64,000 nt of DNA. It comes from Cellulosimicrobium sp. ES-005. GTDB lineage: Bacteria; Actinomycetota; Actinomycetes; Actinomycetales; Cellulomonadaceae. The position numbers were made by a program, and so were the translations under genes. Below are positions 8,397-17,193 of this stretch, one piece after another (position 1 is the first letter of the stretch; each line of letters starts with the position of its first letter). The notes beneath the pieces are model-generated. The model was not told the DNA's origin. It was given only the letters and a program-made list of their open reading frames with translations, and searched no databases. Location: the NCBI RefSeq assembly GCF_040448685.1, contig NZ_CP159290.1:1674001-1738000 (forward strand). The letters are read 5' to 3'.

Positions 8397-9635
8397 CTAG
8401 ATGCCCGGCAGGGCGAGCATCTGGTCGAGCGCGACGCGCGCCCAGTGCGCGTCGTCCGCGTCCACGACGATCCGGTTCACGACGCGGCCCGCGACGAGCG
8501 ACTCCATCGCCCACACGAGGTGGGGCAGGTCGATCCGGTTCATCGTCGAGCAGAAGCACACCGTCGAGTCGAGGTAGTGCACCTGCTTGTCCGGGTGGGC
8601 GCGCGCGACGCGACGCACCAGGTTGAGCTCGGTCCCGATCGCCCACGACGAGCCCGGCTCGGCGGCGTCGAGCATCGTGATGATGTACTCCGTCGACCCG
8701 ACGAAGTCCGCCGCCGTGACGACCTCGTGCTTGCACTCGGGGTGCACCAGGACGTTGACGTCCGGCACCGCGGCGCGCACGTCGCTCACGTTCTTCGCCG
8801 AGAACCGGCCGTGGACCGAGCAGTGCCCGCGCCAGAGGATCATGCGCGCGTCGCGCAGCTCGGCGTCCGTGAGGCCGCCGTTCGGCTTGCGCGGGTCGAA
8901 CACGACGCAGTCGTCGAGCGACATGGCGAGCTTCAGCACCGCCGTGTTGCGACCGAGGTGCTGGTCCGGCAGGAACAGCACCTTGCCCGTGCCGTCCACG
9001 CCACCCACCTGGTCGAACGCCCAGCGCAGCGCGACCTCCGCGTTCGACGAGGTGCACACGGTGCCGCCGTGGCGACCCGTGAACGCCTTGATCGCGGCCG
9101 AGGAGTTCATGTACGTCACGGGGATCGTGGAGTCGGCGATGCCGACCTCCTCGAGCACGTCCCACGCGTCCTCGACCTGGTCGATCGCCGCCATGTCCGC
9201 CATCGAGCAGCCGGCCGCGAGGTCCGGCAGCACGACCTGCTGCGCGTCGGACGTGAGGATGTCCGCGCTCTCCGCCATGAAGTGCACGCCGCAGAAGAGG
9301 ATGAACTCCGCCTCGGGCCGCGCCGCGGCCTCGCGCGCGAGCTTGAACGAGTCGCCCGTCACGTCGGCGAAGTCGATGACCTCGTCGCGCTGGTAGTGGT
9401 GACCGAGCACGAACGCCCGCTCGCCCAGCGCGGCGCGGGCGGCCCGGGCGCGCTCCACGAGGTCCGGGTCGCTCGGCGCGGGCAGCTCGCCCACGCACTC
9501 GACCCCGCGCTCGGACGCGAGGTCGCGGCCCTGGCCCAGCAGGAGCAGGGCGGAAGGACTGGGTTCGGCGAACCCGCCCTGGCGCGAGGTGTTCGGCCCG
9601 TCCACGGACGACAGCAAGGTGCTACCAGTGCTCAC
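8397..9635 (-). CDS. nadA: Quinolinate synthase A
   Basis: The 412-residue enzyme condenses iminoaspartate with dihydroxyacetone phosphate to quinolinate in NAD biosynthesis, using a [4Fe-4S] cluster. The three cluster cysteines appear in the motifs LFCGVHFMAE, LVHPECKHEV and TVCFCSTMNR, and the substrate-site sequence LGHHYQRDEVIDFAD is present. The GTG start at 9635 is chosen because the frame before it has no homology; an ATG 7 bases upstream runs into an immediate stop. No nadB or nadC is adjacent, so the source of iminoaspartate is encoded elsewhere. The divergent glycerate kinase starts 84 bp away. Confidence 0.96.
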   Translation of the reverse strand: MSTGSTLLSSVDGPNTSRQGGFAEPSPSALLLLGQGRDLASERGVECVGELPAPSDPDLVERARAARAALGERAFVLGHHYQRDEVIDFADVTGDSFKLAREAAARPEAEFILFCGVHFMAESADILTSDAQQVVLPDLAAGCSMADMAAIDQVEDAWDVLEEVGIADSTIPVTYMNSSAAIKAFTGRHGGTVCTSSNAEVALRWAFDQVGGVDGTGKVLFLPDQHLGRNTAVLKLAMSLDDCVVFDPRKPNGGLTDAELRDARMILWRGHCSVHGRFSAKNVSDVRAAVPDVNVLVHPECKHEVVTAADFVGSTEYIITMLDAAEPGSSWAIGTELNLVRRVARAHPDKQVHYLDSTVCFCSTMNRIDLPHLVWAMESLVAGRVVNRIVVDADDAHWARVALDQMLALPGI

Positions 9636-9719
9636 GGCACCATCGTCGCACAGCGCCGCCGCGGCCGAGCGGGCGTCCCGCGGGGACCGGACGGGCGTGC
9701 GCCCTGGCACAATCCGGGC

Positions 9720-10922
9720 ATGCGCGTGCTGCTCACCGGGTCCGCCGTCCCACCCGTGCCCGACGGCGCGTGGCCGGCCGCGGCGGCCGCGTCGCCACCC
9801 GTCCCGGCAGGGCCCTCGCTCGACGACGTCGCGGGCTGGTGGGCGCCGCACGCCCAGGTCGAGACCGTGCCGCTCGCAGCGTCGGGGCCCGCGTTCCTCG
9901 ACGCGGTCGCGCCCGTCGCGCCCGAGGTGCTCGCCGGAGCGGTCCCGGGGCCGGACGGGGACGACGTCCCGGTCGCGGTCCGCCGTCGGACGCCGGGCGG
10001 CGAGGGCACGGGCACGCGCCGGACCGTCTACGTCGACGCCTCCCAGGTGCCCGCCACCGGCGCCGGCGACGCGGGAGCGGTGACCGTGCCCGCGCGGTCC
10101 TCGACCGCCGTCGGCCACCTCCTGGCGCTCGCGGCCGACGCCGCACGCGGACCCGACGGGGCGCCCGGGCGGGTCGTCCTCGCCACCGGCGGGAGCACGA
10201 GCCACGACGCCGGGCGCGGGGCGCTCCTGGCGCTCGCGGGGGCGGCGTCGCTCGCCGGCGACCCGGGGACCGCCGTCCCGACCGACGTCGTGCGCGCCGC
10301 GCGGGCGGCGCTCAGGGGCGCCGACCTCGTGGCGGCCGTCGCGTCCGACGTCCCGCTGCTCGGCCTGCACGGGGCGAGCGCGGTGCTCGACGCCCGCGGC
10401 GTGGACCCCGCGGTGGCCCAGCACCTCGAGCGCGCGCTCGGCGCGGTCGCGCACGGCGTGGCGTCCGCCGTCGACCACGCGGCGGAGACCGGGGGAGCGG
10501 GCCGCGCGCTCGCGGGCCGGGACCTCCTCGCCGCGGCGACGGCAGGCCGTCGCCTGGCCGGACTGCCCGGGGCCGGGAGCGGGGGCGGGCTCGCCTACGC
10601 GGTCGCGGCGCTGGGCGGTCGGCTCGTGCCCGGGCTGCGCGTCGTCGCCGACGACCTGGGCCTGGACGCGCGCCTGGCGGGTGCGGAGGCCGTCGTCGTG
10701 CTCGCGGACGAGCTCGGCGCCCACGAGCTGGGGGACGGGACGGTGCGCGAGGTCGCGGTCCGCGCCGCGCACCACGCGCTCCCCGTCGTCGTGGTGGCGC
10801 GCGCGGTCGTCGCGGGGCGGCGTGAGCAGGCCGCCGCGGGGCTCAGCGGCGCGTACGCGTGGGGCGACGGCGACCCGCGCGCGCTCGTGGAGCGCGTCGC
10901 GCGCACCTGGTCGCGCGGCTGA
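9720..10922 (+). CDS. Glycerate kinase, GlxK/GarK (type I) family
   Basis: A 400-residue protein of the bacterial glycerate kinase family, phosphorylating D-glycerate with ATP. The family pattern GRVVLATGGSTSHDAGRG (phosphate-binding loop region, about residue 155), DVPLLGLHGASAVLDARG and the late GAGSGGGLAYAVAALGGRL segment are present, matching the GxxxPxxGAxGGxxxA-like signature of the family. The 400-residue length is close to the usual 380. The ATG is preceded by CACAAT with a 6-nt gap and no ribosome binding site, suggesting leaderless transcription. It is not adjacent to glyoxylate-pathway genes, so the physiological role is inferred only from the family. Confidence 0.85.
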   Translation: MRVLLTGSAVPPVPDGAWPAAAAASPPVPAGPSLDDVAGWWAPHAQVETVPLAASGPAFLDAVAPVAPEVLAGAVPGPDGDDVPVAVRRRTPGGEGTGTRRTVYVDASQVPATGAGDAGAVTVPARSSTAVGHLLALAADAARGPDGAPGRVVLATGGSTSHDAGRGALLALAGAASLAGDPGTAVPTDVVRAARAALRGADLVAAVASDVPLLGLHGASAVLDARGVDPAVAQHLERALGAVAHGVASAVDHAAETGGAGRALAGRDLLAAATAGRRLAGLPGAGSGGGLAYAVAALGGRLVPGLRVVADDLGLDARLAGAEAVVVLADELGAHELGDGTVREVAVRAAHHALPVVVVARAVVAGRREQAAAGLSGAYAWGDGDPRALVERVARTWSRG

Positions 10923-10934
10923 CGGCGGGGCGCC

Positions 10935-11363
10935 TCAGCCGAGGTCGACGGTCCCGTCCGCGCGGACGGACCAGGCCGGGTTGTGCGCGACCTCCCACAC
11001 CAGCCCGTTGGGGTCCGCGACGTGAGCGTGGAAGACGCCGCCGAACTCGCCCTCCTGCGGCGCCTTGCGGACGGTCCCGCCCGCGTCGACCATCGCCTGC
11101 ACGAGCTCGACGACCGCGGCCCGGGACCCCACGTTGTGCGACAGCGTGAGGCCCGTCGTGGCGGGCGTCGCGTCGGGGGTGCCGGCGTCGCGCGCGAAGG
11201 CCGACTCCTCGAAGAAGCCGAGGAGCTGGCCCGCCGCCGAGCGGTAGAAGACGATCTCGCCCGGCACGTCGAGCTGCGCGGTCCAGCCGAGCGCGCCGTA
11301 GAAGGCCCGCGCGGCGTCCAGGTCGCGCGTCGCGACCGTCACGAAGTGCAACGACTGGTCCAT
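10935..11363 (-). CDS. VOC family protein (glyoxalase-like)
   Basis: A 142-residue single-domain VOC protein with paired beta-alpha-beta-beta-beta modules: FVTVATRDLDAARAFYGALG at the start and FHAHVADPNGLVWEVAHNP at the end, where metal-ligand positions of glyoxalase-type enzymes fall. It probably acts as a dimer on a small organic substrate or as a resistance-type binder. The ATG at 11363 has GGGAG about 5 nt upstream. The gene is convergent with the glycerate kinase, only 12 bp apart, and divergent from erpA. Confidence 0.85.
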   Translation of the reverse strand: MDQSLHFVTVATRDLDAARAFYGALGWTAQLDVPGEIVFYRSAAGQLLGFFEESAFARDAGTPDATPATTGLTLSHNVGSRAAVVELVQAMVDAGGTVRKAPQEGEFGGVFHAHVADPNGLVWEVAHNPAWSVRADGTVDLG

Positions 11364-11443
11364 GCGTCTCCCGTCGGGGGGCCGCGCCACCGGTGTGGCG
11401 CGGGCTCCGTTCGACCGTACGTCGTCGCGTGGTCGTAGACTCG

Positions 11444-11469
11444 GGAACACGACCGGCACGAGTGGTGTT
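11444..11469 (+). promoter_or_regulatory. Candidate SigR/SigH-type (thiol-stress ECF) promoter of erpA
   Basis: GGAAC (11444-11448) and GTT (11467-11469) are separated by exactly 18 bp, matching the consensus of actinobacterial SigR/SigH promoters (GGAAT/C, N17-19, GTT). A housekeeping-like TAGACT hexamer lies just upstream at 11436-11441, so there may be two promoters. Transcription from this site would start about 80 nt before erpA and include an 8-bp hairpin at 11482-11501. Confidence 0.5.
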
Positions 11470-11554
11470 GAGGACCTGACGGGATCTCTCTCGAGAGGTC
11501 CGTAGAAGCCGGCCACCACCGGGGCAGCACTGCCCCCGACAGCGCGGAGACGAG

Positions 11555-11905
11555 ATGAGCGAGACCACCGACATTGCCACGCACGGCGTCAACCTGACCG
11601 ACGGGGCCGCGGACAAGGTCCGCACCCTCCTCGAGCAGGAGGGTCGCGACGACCTGCGCCTGCGCGTCGCGGTGCAGCCCGGCGGCTGCTCCGGCCTGAT
11701 CTACCAGCTCTACTTCGACGAGCGCGTGCTCGACGGCGACGCGCTGCGCGACTACGACGGCGTCGAGGTCGTGGTCGACAAGATGAGCGTCCCGTACCTC
11801 GAGGGCGCGACGATCGACTTCGCGGACACGATCGAGAAGCAGGGCTTCACGATCGACAACCCCAACGCGGGCAGCGCCTGCGCCTGCGGCGGCTCCTTCA
11901 GCTGA
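11555..11905 (+). CDS. erpA: A-type iron-sulfur cluster carrier/insertion protein
   Basis: A 116-residue HesB/IscA-like protein that carries Fe-S clusters to apo-enzymes. The three conserved cysteines are visible: Cys45 in QPGGCSGLIY and Cys109/Cys111 in SACACGGSF. Length and motif spacing match ErpA. A purine-rich GGAGACGAG lies upstream of the ATG. It sits opposite the cysteine-desulfurase-like/TusA pair, with the heme and Fe-S-rich respiratory genes following, and the Rieske protein and NadA encoded nearby are plausible clients. The upstream region has a SigR/SigH-type promoter match, so induction by thiol-oxidative stress is a reasonable hypothesis. Confidence 0.93.
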   Translation: MSETTDIATHGVNLTDGAADKVRTLLEQEGRDDLRLRVAVQPGGCSGLIYQLYFDERVLDGDALRDYDGVEVVVDKMSVPYLEGATIDFADTIEKQGFTIDNPNAGSACACGGSFS

Positions 11906-11942
11906 CCCGCCCGGCGTGCCCCGCACGCCGCACCGGACCGCA

Positions 11943-11979
11943 CGAGCCCGGCCACCCGCACCGCGGGTGGCCGGGCTCG
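11943..11979. terminator. Bidirectional terminator between erpA and tusA-like gene
   Basis: A perfect 16-bp GC-rich stem (11943-11958 with 11964-11979) and a 5-nt loop lies between the convergent erpA and tusA-like genes, without a U-tract. Confidence 0.75.
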
Positions 11980-12009
11980 CGTCGTCCCGGCGGCGAGCCC
12001 GGCGAGACG

Positions 12010-12264
12010 TCAGGCGCCGAGCTCGACCGTGATCGCCCAGGCGCCCTCGTCGTGGTCGTCGCGCGCGAGCGGCTCGTCGCCGACGACCGTGTGCCCGCGC
12101 ATCCGTGCCCAGGCCGGGACGTCGAGGCGCGCGGCCGGATCGGTCGACCACACCGTCAGGCGCGTGCCCGGGTCCCGGTCGCGCGCCGCCGCGGCGAGCC
12201 GGATCACCGGCAGCGGGCAGCGCAGACCGCGTGCGTCGACCACGTCGGGAGCGTCGCCCGTCAC
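12010..12264 (-). CDS. TusA/SirA-family sulfur carrier
   Basis: An 84-residue TusA-like protein, a small sulfur-transfer carrier that accepts persulfide sulfur on a conserved cysteine. The signature DARGLRCPLPVIRLA (CPxP, Cys about residue 16) is intact. Its GTG start overlaps the stop of the upstream cysteine-desulfurase-like gene by 4 nt (GTGA), so the two are translationally coupled and probably functional partners. The sulfur acceptor further on (tRNA thiolation, cofactor synthesis or another pathway) cannot be determined here. Confidence 0.88.
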   Translation of the reverse strand: MTGDAPDVVDARGLRCPLPVIRLAAAARDRDPGTRLTVWSTDPAARLDVPAWARMRGHTVVGDEPLARDDHDEGAWAITVELGA

Positions 12265-13406
12265 AGGCCCTGCACCCCCAGCGTCGCTCGCACGCGCGCG
12301 ACCGCCCCGGGCAGCGCGTCGAGCAGCCGGTCGACGTCCGCCGCGCTCGTCGACCGGTCGAGCGCGATGCGCACGTTCCCGTGCGTGAGCACGCCCATCG
12401 CGGCCAGGACGTGCGACGGCTCGAGGGAGCTCGACGTGCACGCGGACCCCGACCCGACGGCGACACCCTCGCGGTCGAGGTCGGTGAGCAGGGCCTCGCC
12501 GTCCACGTAGAGGAACGAGAACGTCGCCACGTGCGGCAGGCGGTCGGCCGGGTCGCCGACCACCTCGACGTCGGGGATCTCGGCGACGCGCGCCCGGACC
12601 CGGTCGACGAGCGCACGGCGGCGCGCGTCCTCGGCCTCCCGGTCCGCCAGCACGGCCTGGAGCGCGACGGCGGCCGCGAACGCCGCGGGCACGGACACCC
12701 CTCCGGGTGCCCACGGGTCGGGGTCCTCCGGGAACGGGCTGCGCCGTCGGACACGGGAGCGGACCGCGAGCACCCCGACCCCGGGACCTCCGCCCCAGTC
12801 GGCGGGGTCGGCGGCGAGAGCGTCCCACGACGCGGGGACCACGTCGTGGCCGACGCTCGCCCCCGCGTCGACGAGGAGCGGGACCCCGGCCGCGCGCGCG
12901 GCGTCGTGCACCGCCACGACGGGCTGGCGCGTGCCCACCTCGCCGTTGGCGAGCTGGAGCGCGGCGAGCGCGACCCCCGGGCGCGCGACGGCGTCGGACA
13001 TCGCGGCCGCGTCGACCCGGCCTGTGCGGTCCACGTCGACGACCTCGCGCTCGAGCCCGCCGTGCTCGGCGGCGTGCAGCACGGCGGCACGCTCGACGGC
13101 GCCGACGACGACCCGTCGGCCGAGGCGTGCGCGTGCGCCGGACAGGGCGGCGACGCCGGTGTGCAACGACGCCGTGTGGGAGGGCGTGAAGTGCACCTCC
13201 TCCGTCCGCACGCCGAGCGCGGCACCGACGGCCTCGCGTGCGCCGTCGAGCAGCGCGGCGGCACGACGACCCTCCGCGTGCAGGCGGCGGGGGTCGGCCC
13301 AGCCGTCGTCGAGCGCACGGTCGAAGGCCTCGCGCGCGAGGGGGTGCCAGGGCGCGCGCCCGCCGTTGTCGAGCCGGGCCCGGCGGACGGGGGTGGTGTG
13401 TGTCAC
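12261..13406 (-). CDS. Cysteine desulfurase-like class V aminotransferase-fold protein lacking canonical PLP-site residues
   Basis: The 381-residue protein aligns over its length with IscS/NifS-type cysteine desulfurases and keeps the active-site loop GSGSACTSSSLEPSHVL, with Cys323 at the persulfide-forming position. However, the PLP lysine motif (normally SxHKxxGPxG) reads PADWGGGPGV, placing Asp203 where Lys should be. The PLP-stacking His is Arg106 (AVERAAVL), and the usual Asp-Ala-x-Gln reads DAGAS, keeping Asp180 but losing the Gln. It may be a persulfide carrier or scaffold rather than a classical desulfurase, which is inference. GTG 13406 has AGGAGG 4 nt upstream. It overlaps the TusA-like gene by 4 nt. 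Confidence 0.82.
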   Translation of the reverse strand: MTHTTPVRRARLDNGGRAPWHPLAREAFDRALDDGWADPRRLHAEGRRAAALLDGAREAVGAALGVRTEEVHFTPSHTASLHTGVAALSGARARLGRRVVVGAVERAAVLHAAEHGGLEREVVDVDRTGRVDAAAMSDAVARPGVALAALQLANGEVGTRQPVVAVHDAARAAGVPLLVDAGASVGHDVVPASWDALAADPADWGGGPGVGVLAVRSRVRRRSPFPEDPDPWAPGGVSVPAAFAAAVALQAVLADREAEDARRRALVDRVRARVAEIPDVEVVGDPADRLPHVATFSFLYVDGEALLTDLDREGVAVGSGSACTSSSLEPSHVLAAMGVLTHGNVRIALDRSTSAADVDRLLDALPGAVARVRATLGVQGL

Positions 13407-13806
13407 ATGGCCTCCTGGGCGCTGGCGGTCGGGCCGCGTGGGCGCGGCGCGGGCGGGCGAGCCGGTCGACCGCGCCGGGGTGGCGCGTCGCGGGTCTCCC
13501 GCGGGGCGCCGGATCGTTGCGCTCGCGCGGACCGCGACGGGGCGTCGGTGCGAGCCCGGACGCTCCACCGGCACGGTACCGCCCTGCCGGGCGGAGCGTC
13601 GGTGTGGCAAGGATCTGACAGACCTGGCGCGGGTGTGGTGAACCCGCCCTGACCGGCGGCGACGTGTGCCGCATCTCGCCCGTCCAGCGCGCGTTCCGGG
13701 GCACGAAGGGCGGAATCCCGCGCTAGGCTTCGTGTGTCGAGGACGAAGGTCCTGTGCTGGGCTCGTAAAGACGGGTTCGGGCAGGACGTGACGTGAAAGG
13801 CCCCCC
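13407..13806. other. 400-bp divergent intergenic region between the desulfurase-like gene and ctaC
   Basis: No protein-coding gene is supported here. On the + strand TAGGCT at 13724-13729 is a good -10 candidate for ctaC, giving a leader of about 70 nt ending in GAAAGG before the TTG start. On the - strand TACCGT, about 170 nt upstream of the desulfurase-like gene, could be its -10. The leftward leader is GC-rich and could fold, but I recognise no known riboswitch class. Confidence 0.5.
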
Positions 13807-14727
13807 TTGCACTCGCAACCCCCTAGCCGCACACGGCGCACCATCCTGCGGGCGACGGCCCTCGCCGTCGCCGTCGCTGCGGTGGCGTCCGGCTGCGCCA
13901 GCGACACGGTCCAGCGCGGGTTCCTGCCCGGTTACGAGGACGGGGAGGTGACCAACCAGACCGCCCGGATCACGTCGCTGTGGACCGGCTCGTGGATCGC
14001 CGCCCTCATCGTCGGCGTCATCACGTGGGGCCTCATGCTGTGGTGCGTCGCGGCGTACCGCAAGCGCAAGGACGACCACCGGCTCCCGGTCCAGACGCGG
14101 TACCACCTGCCGCTCGAGATCATGTACACGGCCGTGCCGATCATCATGGTCCTCGTCCTGTTCTTCTACACGGACCGCGACATGTCCGCGATCGTGGACA
14201 AGGACGTCGAGTCGGACATGACCGTCCAGGTCATCGGCAAGCAGTGGAGCTGGGACTTCAACTACGTGGACGAGGACGTCTACGAGACCGGCCAGCACCT
14301 CGCCGACGTCGGCGGCACCATGACCGTGGACGCGGAGATCGACGGCGCGCCCGGCACGTCGGAGGCGCTGCCCACGCTGTACCTGCCGGCGGGGGAGAGC
14401 ATCCGCTTCGTCCTGGACTCGCGCGACGTGATCCACTCGTTCTGGATCCCGGCGTTCCTCTACAAGCTCGACATGATCCCCCACCGCACCAACGAGTTCG
14501 TGGTCACCCCGCAGCGCGAGGGCGTCTACGCCGGCAAGTGCGCCGAGCTCTGCGGCGAGCACCACTCCGGGATGCTGTTCAACGTCGAGATCGTCGACCG
14601 CGCCGAGTTCGACGCGCAGATGGAGGCGCTCCGCGAGAAGGGGCAGGAGGGCCAGATCCCGGTCGAGGGATTCAGCCGCCTCCAGGACCCGAACCCCGTC
14701 CCCGCTAGCACGGAGGGTGAGCACTGA
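13807..14727 (+). CDS. ctaC: Cytochrome c oxidase subunit II
   Basis: A 306-residue CuA-bearing subunit of the aa3-type oxidase, accepting electrons from the cytochrome bc1-cc complex. It has a lipoprotein-type signal peptide ([10 protein letters not shown], Cys30), two membrane helices around residues 60-80 and 105-125, and the extracytoplasmic cupredoxin domain with [10 protein letters not shown] and the CuA ligand cluster [12 protein letters not shown]. The start is TTG 13807, with GAAAGG about 8 nt upstream. The stop overlaps the ctaD ATG by one base. The ctaC-ctaD-ctaF order is the standard actinobacterial operon. Confidence 0.96.
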   Translation: MHSQPPSRTRRTILRATALAVAVAAVASGCASDTVQRGFLPGYEDGEVTNQTARITSLWTGSWIAALIVGVITWGLMLWCVAAYRKRKDDHRLPVQTRYHLPLEIMYTAVPIIMVLVLFFYTDRDMSAIVDKDVESDMTVQVIGKQWSWDFNYVDEDVYETGQHLADVGGTMTVDAEIDGAPGTSEALPTLYLPAGESIRFVLDSRDVIHSFWIPAFLYKLDMIPHRTNEFVVTPQREGVYAGKCAELCGEHHSGMLFNVEIVDRAEFDAQMEALREKGQEGQIPVEGFSRLQDPNPVPASTEGEH

Positions 14728-16550
14728 TGGTCGCGCAGGCCGAAGTCATCCCCGGTCTCGCCCCTCGGCGTCAGACCCTCGGTCGGACCGTGATCAAGTG
14801 GGTCACGTCCACCGACCACAAGACGATCGGGTACATGTACCTGATCACGTCGTTCATCTTCTTCTGCATCGGCGGCCTCATGGCCCTCGTGATCCGCGCG
14901 GAGCTCTTCGAGCCCGGGATCCAGATCGTGCAGAGCAAGGAGCAGTACAACCAGCTCTTCACGATGCACGGCACGATCATGCTGCTGCTGTTCGCGACCC
15001 CGCTGTTCGCCGGGTTCGCCAACGTCATCATGCCGCTGCAGATCGGTGCGCCGGACGTCGCGTTCCCGCGACTGAACATGTTCGCGTACTGGCTCTACCT
15101 CTTCGGCGGTCTCATCGCCTCGGCCGGCTTCTTCACGCCGCAGGGCGCGGCCTCGTTCGGGTGGTTCGCCTACGCGCCGCTGTCGAACACGACGTTCAGT
15201 CCAGGTCTCGGGGGAGACCTGTGGGTGTTCGGCCTCGCGCTCGCCGGCTTCGGCACGATCCTCGGTGCCGTCAACTTCATCACCACGATCATCACCATGC
15301 GCGCGCCCGGCATGACGATGTTCCGCATGCCGATCTTCACGTGGAACACGCTCATCACGAGCCTCCTCGTGCTCATGGCGTTCCCGCCGCTGGCCGCCGC
15401 GCTCTTCGCGCTCGGCGCCGACCGGCGCTTCGGTGCCCAGATCTTCAACCCCGAGAACGGGGGAGCGATCCTCTGGCAGCACCTGTTCTGGTTCTTCGGG
15501 CACCCTGAGGTGTACATCATCGCGCTGCCGTTCTTCGGCATCGTGTCCGAGATCTTCCCGGTCTTCGCCCGCAAGCCGATCTTCGGCTACAAGGGCCTCG
15601 TCTACGCGACGATCGCCATCGCGGCGCTGTCCGTCACGGTGTGGGCGCACCACATGTACGTGACCGGCGCGGTCCTGCTGCCGTTCTTCGCGTTCATGAC
15701 GATGCTCATCGCGGTCCCGACCGGCGTGAAGTTCTTCAACTGGATCGGCACGCTGTGGCGAGGCAAGCTCACGTTCGAGACACCGATGCTGTGGTCGATC
15801 GGCTTCCTCGTGACCTTCCTCTTCGGCGGCCTGACGGGCGTCATCCTGTCGAGCCCGGCCATGGACTTCCACATCTCCGACTCGTACTTCGTGGTGGCGC
15901 ACTTCCACTACGTCGTGTTCGGCACCGTGGTGTTCGCGATGTTCGCGGGCTTCTACTTCTGGTGGCCCAAGTTCACCGGCCGGATGCTCAACGAGCGCCT
16001 CGGCAAGCTGCACTTCTGGCTGCTGTTCATCGGCTTCCACATGACGTTCCTCATCCAGCACTGGCTGGGCGTCGAGGGCATGCCGCGCCGCTACGCGGAC
16101 TACGCGCCGTCGGACGGCTTCACGTGGGAGAACCAGGTCTCGACGGTCGGGGCGTTCATCCTCGCCGCGTCGACGCTGCCCTTCCTCTGGAACGTCTACA
16201 CGACCTGGCGCAACGCGCCCAAGGTCGAGGTCGACGACCCGTGGGGCTACGGCCGTTCGCTCGAGTGGGCGACGTCCAGCCCGCCCCCGCGCCACAACTT
16301 CACGTCGCTGCCGCGCATCCGCTCCGAGTCGCCCGCGTTCGACCTGCACCACCCCGAGGTCGCGGCGATGGATCACGCCGAGCCGAACCCGAACGTCCTC
16401 GAGCAGGTCTACGGCGAGGCGGACCGTCGCGGTGAGAAGAGCGTCGCGCTCGACCGCCTGAGCGGCTCGGAGGCCGCGAGCGACTCCACGACGACCACGA
16501 TCGTCGACGAACCCCGCACGGGCACGACGGACGAGGAGGCCGGGAAGTGA
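14727..16550 (+). CDS. ctaD: Cytochrome c oxidase subunit I
   Basis: The 607-residue catalytic subunit of the aa3 oxidase, with twelve expected membrane helices carrying heme a and the heme a3-CuB centre where O2 is reduced to water. Ligand motifs are visible: [10 protein letters not shown] (heme a His), [15 protein letters not shown] (CuB His cross-linked to Tyr), [10 protein letters not shown] (CuB His pair) and [11 protein letters not shown] (heme a3 and a His). The last about 70 residues form a hydrophilic tail typical of actinobacterial CtaD. It overlaps ctaC by 1 nt and ctaF by 4 nt, so the three are translationally coupled. Confidence 0.98.
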   Translation: MVAQAEVIPGLAPRRQTLGRTVIKWVTSTDHKTIGYMYLITSFIFFCIGGLMALVIRAELFEPGIQIVQSKEQYNQLFTMHGTIMLLLFATPLFAGFANVIMPLQIGAPDVAFPRLNMFAYWLYLFGGLIASAGFFTPQGAASFGWFAYAPLSNTTFSPGLGGDLWVFGLALAGFGTILGAVNFITTIITMRAPGMTMFRMPIFTWNTLITSLLVLMAFPPLAAALFALGADRRFGAQIFNPENGGAILWQHLFWFFGHPEVYIIALPFFGIVSEIFPVFARKPIFGYKGLVYATIAIAALSVTVWAHHMYVTGAVLLPFFAFMTMLIAVPTGVKFFNWIGTLWRGKLTFETPMLWSIGFLVTFLFGGLTGVILSSPAMDFHISDSYFVVAHFHYVVFGTVVFAMFAGFYFWWPKFTGRMLNERLGKLHFWLLFIGFHMTFLIQHWLGVEGMPRRYADYAPSDGFTWENQVSTVGAFILAASTLPFLWNVYTTWRNAPKVEVDDPWGYGRSLEWATSSPPPRHNFTSLPRIRSESPAFDLHHPEVAAMDHAEPNPNVLEQVYGEADRRGEKSVALDRLSGSEAASDSTTTTIVDEPRTGTTDEEAGK

Positions 16551-16945
16551 AGGTCGAGTACAAGCTGTTCCTCTACGGGACGCCGTTCTTCATCGCCGCA
16601 GGGCTCGTCTACGGCTTCTGGAGCCACTGGGAGCCCGTCGGGTCGGTCGCCATCCTCCTGACCGGCGCGCTGGTCGCGATGATCGGTGCCTACCTCATGC
16701 TCACGGCGAAGCGCATCGACGCCCGCCCTGAGGACGACCCCGAGGGTCTCATCGAGCAGGGCGCCGGCGACCAGGGCGTGTACGCCCCGTGGAGCTGGTG
16801 GCCGCTCGCCATCGCCGGCTCGGCCGCGATCGTCTTCCTCGGCCTCGCCGTCGGCTGGTGGCTCGTCTACGTAGGGATCGCCCTCGCCGCGGTCGCCCTC
16901 GTCGGCTGGGTCTTCGAGTTCTCCCGCGGCCAGCACGCCCACTGA
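16547..16945 (+). CDS. ctaF: Cytochrome c oxidase subunit IV (actinobacterial)
   Basis: A 132-residue membrane protein with four hydrophobic segments (about residues 8-25, 32-52, 82-98 and 100-120), matching the small actinobacterial subunit 4 of the aa3 oxidase. It begins with a GTG that overlaps the ctaD stop by 4 nt. The sequence [20 protein letters not shown] at the N-terminus is typical of the family. It is the last gene of ctaCDF and is followed by a hairpin terminator. Confidence 0.93.
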   Translation: MKVEYKLFLYGTPFFIAAGLVYGFWSHWEPVGSVAILLTGALVAMIGAYLMLTAKRIDARPEDDPEGLIEQGAGDQGVYAPWSWWPLAIAGSAAIVFLGLAVGWWLVYVGIALAAVALVGWVFEFSRGQHAH

Positions 16946-16969
16946 TCGACCCGACGTCGTCGCGACGTC

Positions 16970-17007
16970 CGAACGGCCCGATCCCCGTCCGGGGACCGGG
17001 CCGTTCG
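16970..17007 (+). terminator. Terminator of the ctaCDF operon
   Basis: A 17-bp stem with one mismatch (16970-16986 with 16991-17007) and the loop GTCC begins 24 bp after the ctaF stop. Confidence 0.7.
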
Positions 17008-17090
17008 TCTTTCGTCGACCGGCTCGACGACATCGCGCGCCACCTCTTCGTGACGACTGACTGAGCCCGACGCCGCCCCCGTCAGGCTGT

Positions 17091-17145
17091 CGAACACGAC
17101 ATGAGGGTCGTTATCCGATGGATAACGACCCTCATGTCGTGTTCG
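17091..17145. repeat. Perfect 26-bp inverted repeat, 3-nt loop, downstream of sodA and ctaF
   Basis: Bases 17091-17116 and 17120-17145 are exact reverse complements separated by GAT. The arms are far less GC-rich (about half) than the surroundings and contain the core GAGGGTCGTTATCC. It lies 48 bp beyond the sodA stop (leftward gene) and about 145 bp beyond ctaF, which already has its own hairpin. It may be the sodA terminator, but the length and perfection also suggest a palindromic repeat element present at other intergenic sites. Confidence 0.8.
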
Positions 17146-17193
17146 CCGGCGGGCGGTGTCGTGCTCGCCGGGCGGGTGTCGTCTGGCGGGGCG

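Noticed and set aside
9633-9660. nadA as a member of the leaderless set
   Set aside because: The hexamer 6 nt upstream of its GTG is GACGAT, which does not match TANNNT, so it was not counted.
13407-13806. Hidden small gene or riboswitch in the 400-bp gap
   Set aside because: The open frames have no starts with ribosome sites or motifs, and no known riboswitch core was recognised.
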